A DNA stretch of 57,929 nucleotides from Dyella sp. EPa41 (GTDB taxonomy: Bacteria > Pseudomonadota > Gammaproteobacteria > Xanthomonadales > Rhodanobacteraceae): positions 1 through 57,929 of the forward strand of contig NZ_BCPR01000026.1 of NCBI RefSeq assembly GCF_016586165.1, read 5' to 3'. Below the pieces are notes generated by a model. That model was not told the DNA's origin, searched no databases, and was given only the letters and a program-made list of their open reading frames with translations. Both the position numbers and the translations under genes were made by a program. How positions within the stretch are numbered: the stretch's first letter is position 1; each line of letters opens with the position of its first letter. Shown here one piece after another: positions 1 to 9,585 of the stretch.

Positions 1-1794
1 GGCTGGGACTCGCTGGCCGATGAAGCCGGCTGGCCTGAATCGTGGCGCTCGCTGGTGGCCGTCATCGCCAGCGATCCCACCGCGCTTGCGCCGTCCACCG
101 CGGTTGGCCTTCCCGACGGTACGCACGATGGCTCGCCACTGGTTCTCGATGGCAGTCGCCTCTATCTGCGCCGCTATTGGAACCACGAGCAACGGGTGGC
201 GCAGGCCATCGGGCGACGCCTTGCGCAACCGTCGCGGGCGCCCGCTCATGTGCGCGAGCAGCTGACGCGGCTGTTTCCGCATGCCAACGGCGACGCACCC
301 GACTGGCAGCGGGTGGCCTGCGCCTTGGCCGCACGCAGCCCGTTCACCGTGATCACCGGCGGCCCCGGCACCGGCAAGACCACCACCGTGGTCCGGCTGC
401 TTGGCCTGTTGCAGACCTTGCATCGCGCCGATGCCGCACGCCCCCTGCGCATCCGGCTCGCGGCGCCGACCGGCAAGGCGGCGGCCAGGCTGCAGACGTC
501 GATCAGCACGCAGATCGCCCGGCTCGACGTGGACGAGGCCGTGCGCGCCGACATTCCCAGCCAGGTGGACACGCTGCATCGCCTGCTCGGCGCACGACCG
601 GACAGCCGGCGCTTTCGCCATGACAGCGCGAATCCACTGCATCTGGACGTGCTGGTCATCGACGAGGCCTCGATGATCGACCTGGAAATGATGTCGGCCG
701 TGCTCGATGCCCTGCCCGACGACGCCCGCCTCGTGCTGCTCGGCGACAAGGACCAGCTCTCCTCGGTGGAAGCCGGCGCCGTGCTCGGCGACCTGTGCCG
801 GCGCGCCGAGGCGGGCCACTACAGCGAGGAGACGGCGGCCTGGCTGCGCACGACCAGCGGCGACCGCGTCGATGCCTGGGTGCGCGCCGATGCGCACGCG
901 CTGGACCAGCATGTCGCCATGCTGCGCCACAGCCATCGCTTCGGCGCCGACAGTGGCATCGGCATGCTCGCGCAACGCGTCAATGGCGGTGACGTCATGC
1001 AGGTACGCCAATGGCTGGGACAGCCGCATGCGGACGTCGCCTGGATCAACGCCGCCTCCGACCCCGCGCGCCTGGCCGAACTGGCGCTGGACGGCGGGGC
1101 CCGGCACTTCGCCGCGCGCGCCGATGCCGCCATGCCGCCCGGCTATCGCCATTACCTCGAGTGGTTGCGCCGCGAACGGCCGCCCGTGCATGCCGGCGGC
1201 GCGGCCTTCGACGATTGGGCGCGCGGCGTGCTGCGCGCCTTCGGTGGCTTCCAGTTGCTGTGCGCGCTACGCCAGGGTCCGTTCGGCGCGGAGAGCCTCA
1301 ATCGGCAGATCACCGCGATCCTGCATCAAGCCGGCCTGATCGATGCCCATCACGAATGGTATGAAGGCCGCCCGGTGCTGGTGACCCGCAACGACTACGG
1401 CCTGGGCCTGATGAACGGCGACATCGGCATTGCGCTGCGCGTGCCCGACGAACAGGGCGTGCCGCAGTTGCGCGTTGCCTTTGAAGTGGCCGGCGACGCC
1501 CATGCCACGGCCACGCGCATCCGCTTCGTGCCACCCTCGCGGCTGGGCGAGCGCGAAACGGTGTACGCCATGACGGTGCACAAGTCGCAGGGCTCGGAGT
1601 TCGAGCATGCCGCGCTGGTGCTGCCCGACGCGCCCAGCGCCTTGCTCAGCCGCGAGTTGCTGTACACCGCCATTACCCGCGCACGGCGCTGGTTCAGCCT
1701 GATCGGCCCCGACGAGATCGTGCAATCGATGACCGCGCGGCCCACCAGGCGATACTCGGGCCTGCACGAGCGTCTTCCCATCCTGGCGGGCTGA
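1..1794 (+). CDS. recD: Exodeoxyribonuclease V subunit RecD, 5' truncated by window edge
   Basis: This is the 5'-3' helicase subunit of the RecBCD complex, which processes double-strand breaks in the cytoplasm. The frame is open from the first base, so the true start lies upstream; 597 residues are visible. Superfamily 1 motifs appear in order: Walker A GGPGTGKTTT near visible residue 120, Walker B VLVIDEAS near 220, GDKDQLSSVEAGAVLGD (motif III region) near 250, and the C-terminal pair HKSQGSEF and LLYTAITRAR near 525-565. The E. coli protein is about 610 residues, so only a short N-terminal part should be missing. recB and recC would be expected just upstream. It converges on the fimT-like gene with 47 bp between the stops and no terminator hairpin that I can see. 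Confidence 0.95.
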   Translation, partial: GWDSLADEAGWPESWRSLVAVIASDPTALAPSTAVGLPDGTHDGSPLVLDGSRLYLRRYWNHEQRVAQAIGRRLAQPSRAPAHVREQLTRLFPHANGDAPDWQRVACALAARSPFTVITGGPGTGKTTTVVRLLGLLQTLHRADAARPLRIRLAAPTGKAAARLQTSISTQIARLDVDEAVRADIPSQVDTLHRLLGARPDSRRFRHDSANPLHLDVLVIDEASMIDLEMMSAVLDALPDDARLVLLGDKDQLSSVEAGAVLGDLCRRAEAGHYSEETAAWLRTTSGDRVDAWVRADAHALDQHVAMLRHSHRFGADSGIGMLAQRVNGGDVMQVRQWLGQPHADVAWINAASDPARLAELALDGGARHFAARADAAMPPGYRHYLEWLRRERPPVHAGGAAFDDWARGVLRAFGGFQLLCALRQGPFGAESLNRQITAILHQAGLIDAHHEWYEGRPVLVTRNDYGLGLMNGDIGIALRVPDEQGVPQLRVAFEVAGDAHATATRIRFVPPSRLGERETVYAMTVHKSQGSEFEHAALVLPDAPSALLSRELLYTAITRARRWFSLIGPDEIVQSMTARPTRRYSGLHERLPILAG

Positions 1795-1841
1795 TGCCTC
1801 GCCAGGCCGTTCGTGATCACGCGGGTGCAACGTGCGCCGCC

Positions 1842-2447
1842 CTAAGGCGCGCAGCTGCCGCCATCGCCCACCTGCTCGGCAAGCAGGCTGCCCGGGCCAC
1901 TCAGCCTGAGCGCGGCCCCGTGCACGTTGGCCGTGCTTTCCGCGGTGCCCACGTCGTGCGCGTTGGCCAGCGAGCACACCACCCAGCTCATGCTGGTGCG
2001 GCCAGCCGACGCCCTCAGCTGGCCTTGCAGGCCAAAGGTGACGACATCGCCGTCCGTTGCCTGAATGGCGACGCCATAATGGTTGCTCGCGCTGCGCAGC
2101 AGGACATGCGCGGCGCTGGTGGGTGAGTAGCGTTGGTTGGGACCGATCGTGCCCGCAGGGTAGGCATACACGAGCCAGCCATTTTCATAACCGGCCTCGC
2201 CGGAACACGTACTGCCCGTATCACTGGCGCACACGGAAACGAAGGCGCGTCGATTGACCGCCTCCTCGCGCGCATAGACCAGGTCGGCGCGCAGCGCGGT
2301 AGCCGCGGCGCTCACCCGGTGCCGGCGCATCAGGCCGCTGAAACTCGGTGCGGCGAGGGTCGCCAGGATGGCCAGCACCGCGATCGTCACCACCAGCTCG
2401 ATCAGCGTGACGCCGGCGCTTCTGCGCCGATGCAGGGTCGCCTTCAT
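1842..2447 (-). CDS. fimT: FimT/GspH-type minor pseudopilin, cluster 1 (last gene)
   Basis: This 201-residue minor pilin is expected in the type IV pilus priming complex at the inner membrane. It has a short leader ending in G, then VTLIELV with Glu at mature position 5, a hydrophobic segment (about residues 13-33), and a GspH/FimT-like C-terminal domain with several Cys. The ATG at 2447 shares its A with the TGA stop of the upstream pilE (TGATG), so translation is probably coupled. This is the last gene of cluster 1, whereas in cluster 2 and in Pseudomonas the FimT/FimU gene comes first. A longer in-frame ORF upstream overlaps pilE and is rejected. Family call is secure; FimT versus FimU naming is not. 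Confidence 0.85.
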   Translation of the reverse strand: MKATLHRRRSAGVTLIELVVTIAVLAILATLAAPSFSGLMRRHRVSAAATALRADLVYAREEAVNRRAFVSVCASDTGSTCSGEAGYENGWLVYAYPAGTIGPNQRYSPTSAAHVLLRSASNHYGVAIQATDGDVVTFGLQGQLRASAGRTSMSWVVCSLANAHDVGTAESTANVHGAALRLSGPGSLLAEQVGDGGSCAP

Positions 2448-2875
2448 CACCAGCACCGCCCGTTGCTGCCGCTTGCCGTGTCGGAAGCAGCCGGCAACTT
2501 GACGCCGGCACTGTCGATGGAAAGGCCCCCGCAGGCATCGGCCGCCTGCGCGCCGGCGGGCGTCGCCGTGGCGACATACCCTTGCCCGGCGCCCTGGGTG
2601 TCGACGATCGCCACCCCGGCGAGGTAGTGGCCCTTCTCCGACGGCGCGCTCGTCGTTGCCGAAAACTGGATGGTCTTCAGGTCGGCATAGCGGTTGTGCA
2701 CGGCGTAGTAGCGCTCTTCGGCGTTGGCGATGCGCAGCAACAGCTCCTGGCCATCCACGCGGCGGGCGCGGTACACGTAGCGGCCATAGGTCGGGACGGC
2801 CACGGCGGCGAGCACCGCGATGATGGCCACCACGACCATGAGTTCTATCAAGGTGAATCCTCGCAGACGGCGCAC
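2447..2875 (-). CDS. pilE: PilE-type minor pilin, cluster 1
   Basis: This 142-residue type IV prepilin has a six-residue leader (RRLRG), the canonical FTLIELM prepilin peptidase site with Glu5, a hydrophobic N-terminal helix and a C-terminal Cys pair (ACGG and RCW), as expected for the pilin disulfide loop. It probably assembles with PilV, PilW, PilX and PilY1 into the tip/priming complex. The start is GTG at 2875, with GGGAGG 7 nt upstream. It lies 12 bp after the pilY1 stop and overlaps fimT by one base. It is distinct in sequence from the PilE of cluster 2 and shorter (142 versus 177 residues). Confidence 0.88.
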   Translation of the reverse strand: MRRLRGFTLIELMVVVAIIAVLAAVAVPTYGRYVYRARRVDGQELLLRIANAEERYYAVHNRYADLKTIQFSATTSAPSEKGHYLAGVAIVDTQGAGQGYVATATPAGAQAADACGGLSIDSAGVKLPAASDTASGSNGRCW

Positions 2876-2887
2876 GCGGCACCTCCC

Positions 2888-5800
2888 TTATTGGTCGTTG
2901 GTCAACTCGCGCCAGGAGCGGCGGCGCCACAGCGGTATGCCGAAGGACGGCGTGCCGCCATCGGCACCCGTGACGCTGGCGTCCGAGGTCATGCCCGGGA
3001 TATAGGCGGTGCCGCCGCCCAGCATCGAGGTGATCGGCAGGAAACCTCCCGTCGGCGGGTTTTTCACCCGCATGCCGGCCTGCGCATAGCCGTCCGGCCA
3101 TCCGGCGATGGCGCCGATGTTGCCGCCCAGGTTGGCCTGCCCCGTCGCCGCGTCAATCACCAGCAGCGCGCCGCGCGGCTCCGGGTCGCAGGGATCGTTG
3201 TTCTGCGGGATCAGCGTGGTCACCAACGCCTGGTTGGTGCTGAAGACGGCCGAGGCATCCACCACCACGCGTTCGCCCTTGGCCTGGCTGAGGTCCAGGT
3301 CGATGTACCAGCCACGTATCGCCGTGCCGGCGTCGGTCCGGGCAGGTACCGGGTTGCTGGACAGGCCGCGCACGCCGAGCATCTCCACCATGGTCTGCTT
3401 CACCAGCGGCGTGGCGCTGCTGCCGGCGGCCACCGTCGCCTGCCCCGCCACGCCGGCGTCGCGAATGCCATAGATCGACTGTGTGCGCGTATTGGCGTCG
3501 ATCACGTTGTCCAGGGCGCCGAGGTACTTGCCGGTGCCGAACACCACCACCAGGCCACCACCGATGGGGTCCGGGAACAGGCGTGGCATCACGGTGACCG
3601 GCTGGTAGCCGGGATACTGCGGCCGGTAGAACAGGTCCACGCGCCAGCCGGCCGGGTCGCTGCTGGTGAAGTCGAAGCGCCACACGTTGCCCAGCAGGTC
3701 GCCGGCGAAAGCGACGTCGTCGATCTGGTCGCTGTTGTAGTCGCCCATTACCGGCGTGGTCAGGCCGTAACTCACGATGTTGCCGCTGATGCCAACGCCC
3801 GAGGTGGGCGTCTTCAGCTCGCGGATCAGCTTGCCGGTCTGCGCGTCGAGCACGAACAGCGAGCTGAATTCGTTGCTGGCTGCCGGCTCGGTGCTGCCGG
3901 CGGGGAAATAGCCGCCAGGCACCAGCACCGCCCAGCGGCCGTTGGCGAGCCGGCCAACGTTTGGACGTCCATACGTGTAACCCAGGTTGGCGGGGTCACC
4001 CTCGGCGGTGGCCGCCATATTGCTGCTGAATTCCCACAGCACCTTGTCGGACGCGGCGGCCTGGCTGGCGCCGGGTTCGGTGATGTCCAGTGCATACACG
4101 CCCCGCCCGCCCAGGCGCAGGCCGGCCACCAGCAGGCTATGCCAGCCCTGGTTGAAATACACGTCGCGACTCACCGGCGTGCCGTCCACCGAGGGCATGA
4201 AGCTGAAATGGTTGAGCGAAGACCAGCCCGCCAGCCGTCCATAGACCGAGTAAGGCACATAGGCCCAGCGTTCGGCGCCCGGATCGGGCGCGATGTCCAC
4301 GCTGCCCGCCGCCGTCAGGCTGGTGGTGGCGTCGAAGGCGTGCAGCATGCCGTCGTTGGCCGCCACGTAAAGGGTCGGCGCACGCTTGGCATGGTCGTAG
4401 CGGAACTGCTCATAGGTCCTGCCCGACGCCACGCCCTTGGCCTCTTCCGAACCCGTGGGCCAGGCGTCGCGGTAGCCGTTTTCGGGAGCGGCCACGTAGA
4501 GCGCCTGGCCGTTGATCACCGCGCCCAACACCGAGTTGCGCTGGCGGAAGCCGGCGCCCTCCTTGCTCCTGTCGCCGCGCAGCCATGCCAGCTGGTCGGT
4601 ACCGGTGGCACCCGCGCCGAAATCCGGGTCCACCGCGCGGATGGCATCGACCACCGTGCTGCCGGTGAACGCGGCACCGTGGTTCGGGCCGGGCAGCGTG
4701 CTGGTGAGGATCACGCGGCTGTCGCCCTTGGCGGCGCGCGCATCCAGCAGCGTGCGGCCGTTCCACAACACCGCGCTGGACACCGTGCCGTCCGAGTTCA
4801 CCTTGTTCGCGGTAAGGCTGCCCTTCCAGTCGTTGGTGTCGTAGCCGGCCCGGTAGGTCACCGAACCCGCCGTGAGCACCGCCGCGTTGATGCTGCCCGC
4901 CACCGAGATCGTGCTGCGCGACACGATGCTGTTGATGATGCTCTTGAGCGCATCGGTAAGCGCACTCGGGTTGCTGGCCGCGAAGAAGGCGCCACGGCTG
5001 TTGAGCGCGGCATGCCACATGTCGTCGATCTTCTTGCCATCGTCGGTACCGACCGCAGGAGCCGGCCACTGGACGGAGCCGCGCCGAAGGTTGCCGTAGG
5101 TCGTGGCATTGTTGGCCAGCGTGCCGGACGCACCGAAGCCGATCATGTATTGCACCAGGTGCGGCCATGTCGCGGGATCGTTGGCGGGGTTCCAGTAGAT
5201 TTCCCGATTGCTGCGCGGATCGGCATCCGCCAACAGCGGCGTGCCGAACAGGCTGGTCGACTGGTCGGGCAAGCTGGGTGGTACCTTGAGCCGGTTGGGC
5301 TTGGTGGCAAACAAACTGTCGCCGCTAACGCCCGCTTGCAGGTCGGTTGCCCAGTACCGAAAGGCAATATCCGCCATGGTCTCGACGTTATTCGCGGTTT
5401 CGTTCCATACGATCTGGCTTTCCTTATTCGACAGGGAAAAGCTGCCGATACCATCAGGCAAAAGGCTGATCGCGGCACGATCATTCACCACACCTTGATT
5501 CAAGGTATCGCCGTTCCACAGGCCATCCGTCATCTGGATATGGAAGTTCTGCCGGCAGACCAGCTCCTTGCCGACATCGCGATCCCAATAGGGGTTGTTG
5601 TCGGAGGCTCCGGTGCGATTGGTGAAATAGCTACCCGCCCTGATCGCCGCGCTACGATTTGGCGTGCCGTCGACGGCCGGCATGGTGAACAGCCAGTTGT
5701 AGAACTTGGTGCGCGCATTGCCTGTAGCCGCACCGTCCACAAACTTGTAGATAGTGCTGGACGTGGAAAGCCTGTAGGTAGTGTTGTTGATGGTTTGCCA

Positions 5801-6607
5801 GGCCAGCCGGATGTTTTCGTTGAATGGATTGAAGGCCCGCGACACCGACGATACGGCGGCCATGGTGCGGGTGCGGTAGTAGGAATACCAGTTGGCGAAG
5901 TTCTGCTTCTGCGCGTCGCTAACGGGCATCCAGGTCCAGTTGCCGGCGGCGTAGAGATTCGTGATCGAGGCATTGGTGAGTTGCCCCGTAGTGGCGTCCC
6001 TCTGCAAAGCCTGACCTGTGTATTTGAAGTAGCCGCCGCTCTTCCTGCCGCAGAAGGTATTGCTATTGGGAGAGTAGTTGCCCAGGTCGTACTTGGTGGA
6101 CGCAGCAGGGTTATTGGGGCGGTTGGCTACGATGCCGTTCTCCCACGCGGCGGCATAGCTGGCATTGGGCATGGTGCTGCCGTCCGCCTTGATCGGCGGC
6201 TCATAGGTATTGTTAGGGTTGAAGTACACCCCATTCATGCTCCATGAGAGCGGATCATTAGGATCCGTGACGTCAGGGTTGATCACGCCGGCGCAGAGAT
6301 AGGGCGCACTGCTGCTATAGGTACGATTGGCGTCGACGCTCTGCAGAGCATCCGTGTTGCTGTTGACCCAGGGCTTGTTGCCGCTGTCATAGGGCCGCGC
6401 ATCCGGCATGTGATGCCAGGTCATCGAACCGGAATCATCGAACGTCAGCACCAGATTCGGCGCAACCGATACGGTGGCCGACGGCGGCCCCGGGCTCAGC
6501 TCCACCGTGCCGGCCATCGACACGCCGGCAAGGCCGGCGCAGAACGTCATGGCAAAACCGAGCAAGGTGTGGCGCGGGCGGAATCCGACTAGTTTGGCCA
6601 TGCACAT
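2888..6607 (-). CDS. pilY1: PilY1-type pilus tip adhesin/assembly protein, cluster 1
   Basis: This 1239-residue secreted protein belongs to the PilY1 family, which promotes pilus extension, adhesion and surface sensing. An N-terminal signal-like hydrophobic segment (about 12-32) precedes a VWA-like region with the MIDAS motif DDSGSM at about 57-62. The C-terminal beta-propeller has a calcium-loop-like GDYNSDQIDD at about 955-964 within a conserved VWRFDF context. An RGD (LRGDRSKE) sits near residue 677; in P. aeruginosa PilY1 an RGD binds integrins, but function here is inference. The C-terminus ends SWRELTNDQ, matching the end of the cluster 2 paralogue. The ATG at 6607 has GGAAGG 6 nt upstream; a second ATG at 6601 is possible. 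Confidence 0.93.
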   Translation of the reverse strand: MCMAKLVGFRPRHTLLGFAMTFCAGLAGVSMAGTVELSPGPPSATVSVAPNLVLTFDDSGSMTWHHMPDARPYDSGNKPWVNSNTDALQSVDANRTYSSSAPYLCAGVINPDVTDPNDPLSWSMNGVYFNPNNTYEPPIKADGSTMPNASYAAAWENGIVANRPNNPAASTKYDLGNYSPNSNTFCGRKSGGYFKYTGQALQRDATTGQLTNASITNLYAAGNWTWMPVSDAQKQNFANWYSYYRTRTMAAVSSVSRAFNPFNENIRLAWQTINNTTYRLSTSSTIYKFVDGAATGNARTKFYNWLFTMPAVDGTPNRSAAIRAGSYFTNRTGASDNNPYWDRDVGKELVCRQNFHIQMTDGLWNGDTLNQGVVNDRAAISLLPDGIGSFSLSNKESQIVWNETANNVETMADIAFRYWATDLQAGVSGDSLFATKPNRLKVPPSLPDQSTSLFGTPLLADADPRSNREIYWNPANDPATWPHLVQYMIGFGASGTLANNATTYGNLRRGSVQWPAPAVGTDDGKKIDDMWHAALNSRGAFFAASNPSALTDALKSIINSIVSRSTISVAGSINAAVLTAGSVTYRAGYDTNDWKGSLTANKVNSDGTVSSAVLWNGRTLLDARAAKGDSRVILTSTLPGPNHGAAFTGSTVVDAIRAVDPDFGAGATGTDQLAWLRGDRSKEGAGFRQRNSVLGAVINGQALYVAAPENGYRDAWPTGSEEAKGVASGRTYEQFRYDHAKRAPTLYVAANDGMLHAFDATTSLTAAGSVDIAPDPGAERWAYVPYSVYGRLAGWSSLNHFSFMPSVDGTPVSRDVYFNQGWHSLLVAGLRLGGRGVYALDITEPGASQAAASDKVLWEFSSNMAATAEGDPANLGYTYGRPNVGRLANGRWAVLVPGGYFPAGSTEPAASNEFSSLFVLDAQTGKLIRELKTPTSGVGISGNIVSYGLTTPVMGDYNSDQIDDVAFAGDLLGNVWRFDFTSSDPAGWRVDLFYRPQYPGYQPVTVMPRLFPDPIGGGLVVVFGTGKYLGALDNVIDANTRTQSIYGIRDAGVAGQATVAAGSSATPLVKQTMVEMLGVRGLSSNPVPARTDAGTAIRGWYIDLDLSQAKGERVVVDASAVFSTNQALVTTLIPQNNDPCDPEPRGALLVIDAATGQANLGGNIGAIAGWPDGYAQAGMRVKNPPTGGFLPITSMLGGGTAYIPGMTSDASVTGADGGTPSFGIPLWRRRSWRELTNDQ

Positions 6608-6625
6608 GGTGGACCTTCCGTTTTC

Positions 6626-7270
6626 TCAGTTGCCCTTCGCGCCGAAGGTGGATTCGACCACCCGCACCGCGTTCTCGCTGCCGCCGACGCCGCGTGCCGT
6701 GATGCGGTAGATGTGCGTGGAGGGGTTGCCGGCGCCGGTATTGGCGCTGCTGGTGACGCCCGACTCGTGCTGGCTGCCCACGCCGGGCGGCCGTTCTTCG
6801 CCCAGGTCTTCGATCAGGTAGCGGGGATTGTGTGCGAGCGCGGCGTTTTCCAGGCCAGCGCTGGACTGGGTGAAATCGATGCCACCGTTGGAAGCGTTGT
6901 ATTCCGTACCCGCCGAGGGCAACCATCCGGCACGGGTGCGGAACTGCGTGACCACGGCCACCGGCACGGCCGGGTCGTAGAGGTAGCAATCGGTGAGGAC
7001 GGTGGCGCCACAGCGCACGTTCGCATCCACGCTGCTGCTGGCCTTCCACAATCGCCACTCGGCGCCGCGCAGCGCCGCCTCGGCGCTCATCTCCGCCTGC
7101 TGGGCATTGCGAAGCCCGCCTGCCATGCGCTCCTGCAGCAGCGAGTGGGTCGCCGCGCTGATGCCAAGGATGGTCAGCAGTACAAGAAAGACCAGCGCGA
7201 CCACCAGAACGACTCCCTGCTCACGGCGGGGAGCCGTCATCCGCCGTGCGGCGATGCACCGAAAGGACAT
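6626..7270 (-). CDS. pilX: PilX-type minor pilin, cluster 1
   Basis: This 214-residue PilX-family minor pilin starts at ATG 7270, chosen because AGGAGG lies 6 nt upstream; an in-frame upstream extension of 15 codons has no such site. The leader ends EQG and the mature helix begins VVLVVALVFLVLL without the usual Glu5, as is normal for PilX. A PilX N-terminal domain and a GAEW-containing amphipathic stretch follow. It should help nucleate pilus assembly together with PilV, PilW and PilY1. It sits 45 bp after pilW and 18 bp before pilY1, so co-transcription is likely. Confidence 0.88.
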   Translation of the reverse strand: MSFRCIAARRMTAPRREQGVVLVVALVFLVLLTILGISAATHSLLQERMAGGLRNAQQAEMSAEAALRGAEWRLWKASSSVDANVRCGATVLTDCYLYDPAVPVAVVTQFRTRAGWLPSAGTEYNASNGGIDFTQSSAGLENAALAHNPRYLIEDLGEERPPGVGSQHESGVTSSANTGAGNPSTHIYRITARGVGGSENAVRVVESTFGAKGN

Positions 7271-7315
7271 GACGACCTCCTCGCGCTTTCGACACATCGT
7301 CGAAAGCGCATCCAT

Positions 7316-8635
7316 TCATGGGTTGTAGTTGCGCACGGAAACCAGCGCGGTGAATTCGCGGCGAATCTTCGGATTGACGAAGCCCTGCGCGACCGGCGTG
7401 ATCTTTCGCCCCGTCGCGCCCGGCGCGGCCGGCGTGCTCATGCCGTCGATGGCGTAGGCATACATCTGCTCGTTTTCCGTCAAGGTGAAGAGCGGCCGCT
7501 CGCCCGCCACCAGCAACCTCACCTCGATGCTCTTTACCGCGCGCCACAGGCAGCCGGGATCGCTGCCAAGCGGCAATGGCACCGATGGCGGACAGGCGAT
7601 GCTGCCGGACGCGTTGCTGTCGATCTCGTCGGCCGTGAGGTAGCGCGTGTTGCCGTTGGCGTCTTCGATCCCGTAGAGGAAATCCAGCCGCTCCACCCCG
7701 CGCACGACCTCTTCGCTGGTGCCGCCCTGCTTGCGCACCAGGGCACCGGTCAGGGTCCCGTCGTCGTTGGCGACGGCCTTGACGTAGTACGTCACGGTGA
7801 CGTAGTCGGTATTGAAGTCGAACAGGCGCGGCGCCGATGGCGTCGATTGCGCGGCCGGCGCGGCGAAATTGAGCGACGCCACCGGGACGAAGTCCGGGGC
7901 CCCCGATACGGCGAAGATCTGCGCCGACGAACAGTCGGCGAGCATTGCCAGGTCTCCCGGCTTGAACTCCGTCAACAGGGGCTCCCCCGCGCCAGGGACG
8001 ACATGAACGGCGGCGATCGAACCATCGGCCAGGTTGGACTCGATCCAGCTGTTGCCTCCCAGGGCCCAGCCGCGCGAGGAATCCACATAGCGCAGCGTGA
8101 CGATGCCGGTGCCCGGCACGCGGCTGCCGCTGGCCTTGCCCATCGCCGGCACCACCGACGTCGGCGGATTGATGGGCTTGCAGGTCTTGTCGTCGCAGTC
8201 GTAGCCGCGCATCGACAGGAACGAGGGCAGCGAGTATGGCGCCGTCGGCGTGGCGGGATACGTATTGCTGCCGGATGTCTGGCCCCAACGGGTGGTGAGA
8301 TCCTGCGTACCCAGCGCCGTCATCACGTCCCTCGCATAGACGGTGGGTGCTCGCAGGCCATCGAGCAGAAGCCCGCTACCGGTGCTGGAGGCGACACCGC
8401 CCGTACTCGAGCAATACTGGCCGTTGGCCATGCGCAGGTCGTCCGTGATCCGCCGCACGGCATAGCGTCCGTTCTCCTGCACTTGTGCCAGTTGGTCCTG
8501 CGCGCGATGGCTGGCCGACGTCGCAATGAACAAGGTGACGATGCCGCCGGCAACCAGCAGGCCCAGCACGAGCGCGATCATCAATTCGATCAGCGTGACG
8601 CCCGACAGACGCCCGGCAACGTTGCGGCCCATCAT
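7316..8635 (-). CDS. pilW: PilW-type minor pilin, cluster 1
   Basis: This 439-residue PilW-family prepilin has a leader ending LSG followed by VTLIELM (Glu5) and a long hydrophobic helix. The large C-terminal domain is about 100 residues longer than the cluster 2 paralogue (338 residues). The start ATG at 8635 forms an ATGATG with the pilV stop, so translational coupling is likely. PilW works with PilV, PilX and PilY1 in the minor-pilin priming complex. Confidence 0.88.
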   Translation of the reverse strand: MMGRNVAGRLSGVTLIELMIALVLGLLVAGGIVTLFIATSASHRAQDQLAQVQENGRYAVRRITDDLRMANGQYCSSTGGVASSTGSGLLLDGLRAPTVYARDVMTALGTQDLTTRWGQTSGSNTYPATPTAPYSLPSFLSMRGYDCDDKTCKPINPPTSVVPAMGKASGSRVPGTGIVTLRYVDSSRGWALGGNSWIESNLADGSIAAVHVVPGAGEPLLTEFKPGDLAMLADCSSAQIFAVSGAPDFVPVASLNFAAPAAQSTPSAPRLFDFNTDYVTVTYYVKAVANDDGTLTGALVRKQGGTSEEVVRGVERLDFLYGIEDANGNTRYLTADEIDSNASGSIACPPSVPLPLGSDPGCLWRAVKSIEVRLLVAGERPLFTLTENEQMYAYAIDGMSTPAAPGATGRKITPVAQGFVNPKIRREFTALVSVRNYNP

Positions 8636-9162
8636 GGCTGCAGCCTCCAGGAAAATACCTGCGGCGCCGCATCGCCGTTGCTTTCACCGGTGCCGATGCC
8701 ACGCTCGGTCCAGGTGATGGTCATCGCGCAGCTGCCGCCATACGGAGGCCTCGATCCAAGCTGGCCCGATGGGTCGTAGCCCGCGCGGTCGACGCCGGTG
8801 CACTGCAACGTTGCGCGACTGCCTGGCAGCTGCGAGGTCAGGAGCCGGCTCCACATCACCTTGTCGCGCGCGGCGACCGCGGCCGGATCGCAACCCGTGG
8901 CCTTGTCGCAGGTAGTGGAGCCCGTGGAGACCGGGTATGCGCCGTTGTAGCTCCCCCTCCACACGCCGACCGAGTTGGCCCGCATGCGATCGGCCAGGTT
9001 GTTGGCGAGAAACGTGACCTGCGTGCGCAGATACGCCGCCTGGTTGGAGCGCGACGCCATCACCGTGAGGCCAGCCAGCCCGATCAGGCCAATCGCGAAG
9101 ACGAATACCGCCACGAGCACTTCGATCAGCGATACACCGCGTTGGTATTGCAGACCGTCCAT
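8632..9162 (-). CDS. pilV: PilV-type minor pilin, cluster 1 (first gene)
   Basis: This 176-residue PilV-family prepilin has a nine-residue leader (QYQRG end), the cleavage site G|VSLIEV with Glu5 and the hydrophobic helix typical of the family. The ATG at 9162 is preceded by GGGAG at about 9 nt. It is the first gene of cluster 1; the roughly 400 bp upstream contain no other likely gene, so the operon promoter should lie there, but I cannot place convincing -35 and -10 boxes. Confidence 0.87.
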   Translation of the reverse strand: MDGLQYQRGVSLIEVLVAVFVFAIGLIGLAGLTVMASRSNQAAYLRTQVTFLANNLADRMRANSVGVWRGSYNGAYPVSTGSTTCDKATGCDPAAVAARDKVMWSRLLTSQLPGSRATLQCTGVDRAGYDPSGQLGSRPPYGGSCAMTITWTERGIGTGESNGDAAPQVFSWRLQP

Positions 9163-9585
9163 GACAGTTGCTCCCGAAAGCCAGGAGAAACTCTACGGAG
9201 CATGTCTTGGATGATTGCCACGCCACCGACAGGCGGCGGCAAAGAGCGGACAAATGGTGCGCACGGCTAGCGGTTTCGCTGAGTGCGTCATGGCTTTAGG
9301 ACAGATCGCCACAGAGAGTTGGCTTTGTACGACAACAGTACGCACAAAACCCCACCCATCGATAAGCACCGCGCCTATACGATTTATCGCGACTTGCCCT
9401 ATATACAGTGACGCGATGGTGTGATTGGCGCTCCGCGACGCCTGGATGACAGGAGTGGTGGGCCTCGGAACCTCAAAGGCATGATCGACACGACCATAAC
9501 CGGCTGGAGAATTCGAGCACGCTTCACGAGGCGCATTCCTCGCGGAATCTTCAGCCCGGAATTAGCGGCACGGACAGCATGCCGA
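9163..9585. other. Gene-free stretch upstream of pilus cluster 1
   Basis: This 423-bp stretch lies upstream of pilV and downstream of a possible small ORF. It is less GC-rich than its neighbours by eye, with AT-rich patches near 9375-9405. It should contain the cluster 1 promoter, but I see no clear sigma-70, sigma-54 or CRP-like site. No RNA gene or strong terminator hairpin was recognised. Confidence 0.5.

Noticed and set aside
2582-6247. A 1221-codon plus-strand ORF antisense to pilY1
   Set aside because: Long open antisense frames are common in GC-rich DNA; it has repetitive Arg/Gly/His-rich composition and no recognisable domain, while the opposite strand encodes PilY1.
6713-8779. A 688-codon plus-strand ORF across pilX, pilW and pilV
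   Set aside because: It runs antisense over three recognisable minor pilin genes and has shadow-type composition.
9245-9265. AlgR-like site (minus strand CCATTTGTC) upstream of cluster 1
   Set aside because: One short near-match to a loosely defined motif is expected by chance, so it was not listed as a site.
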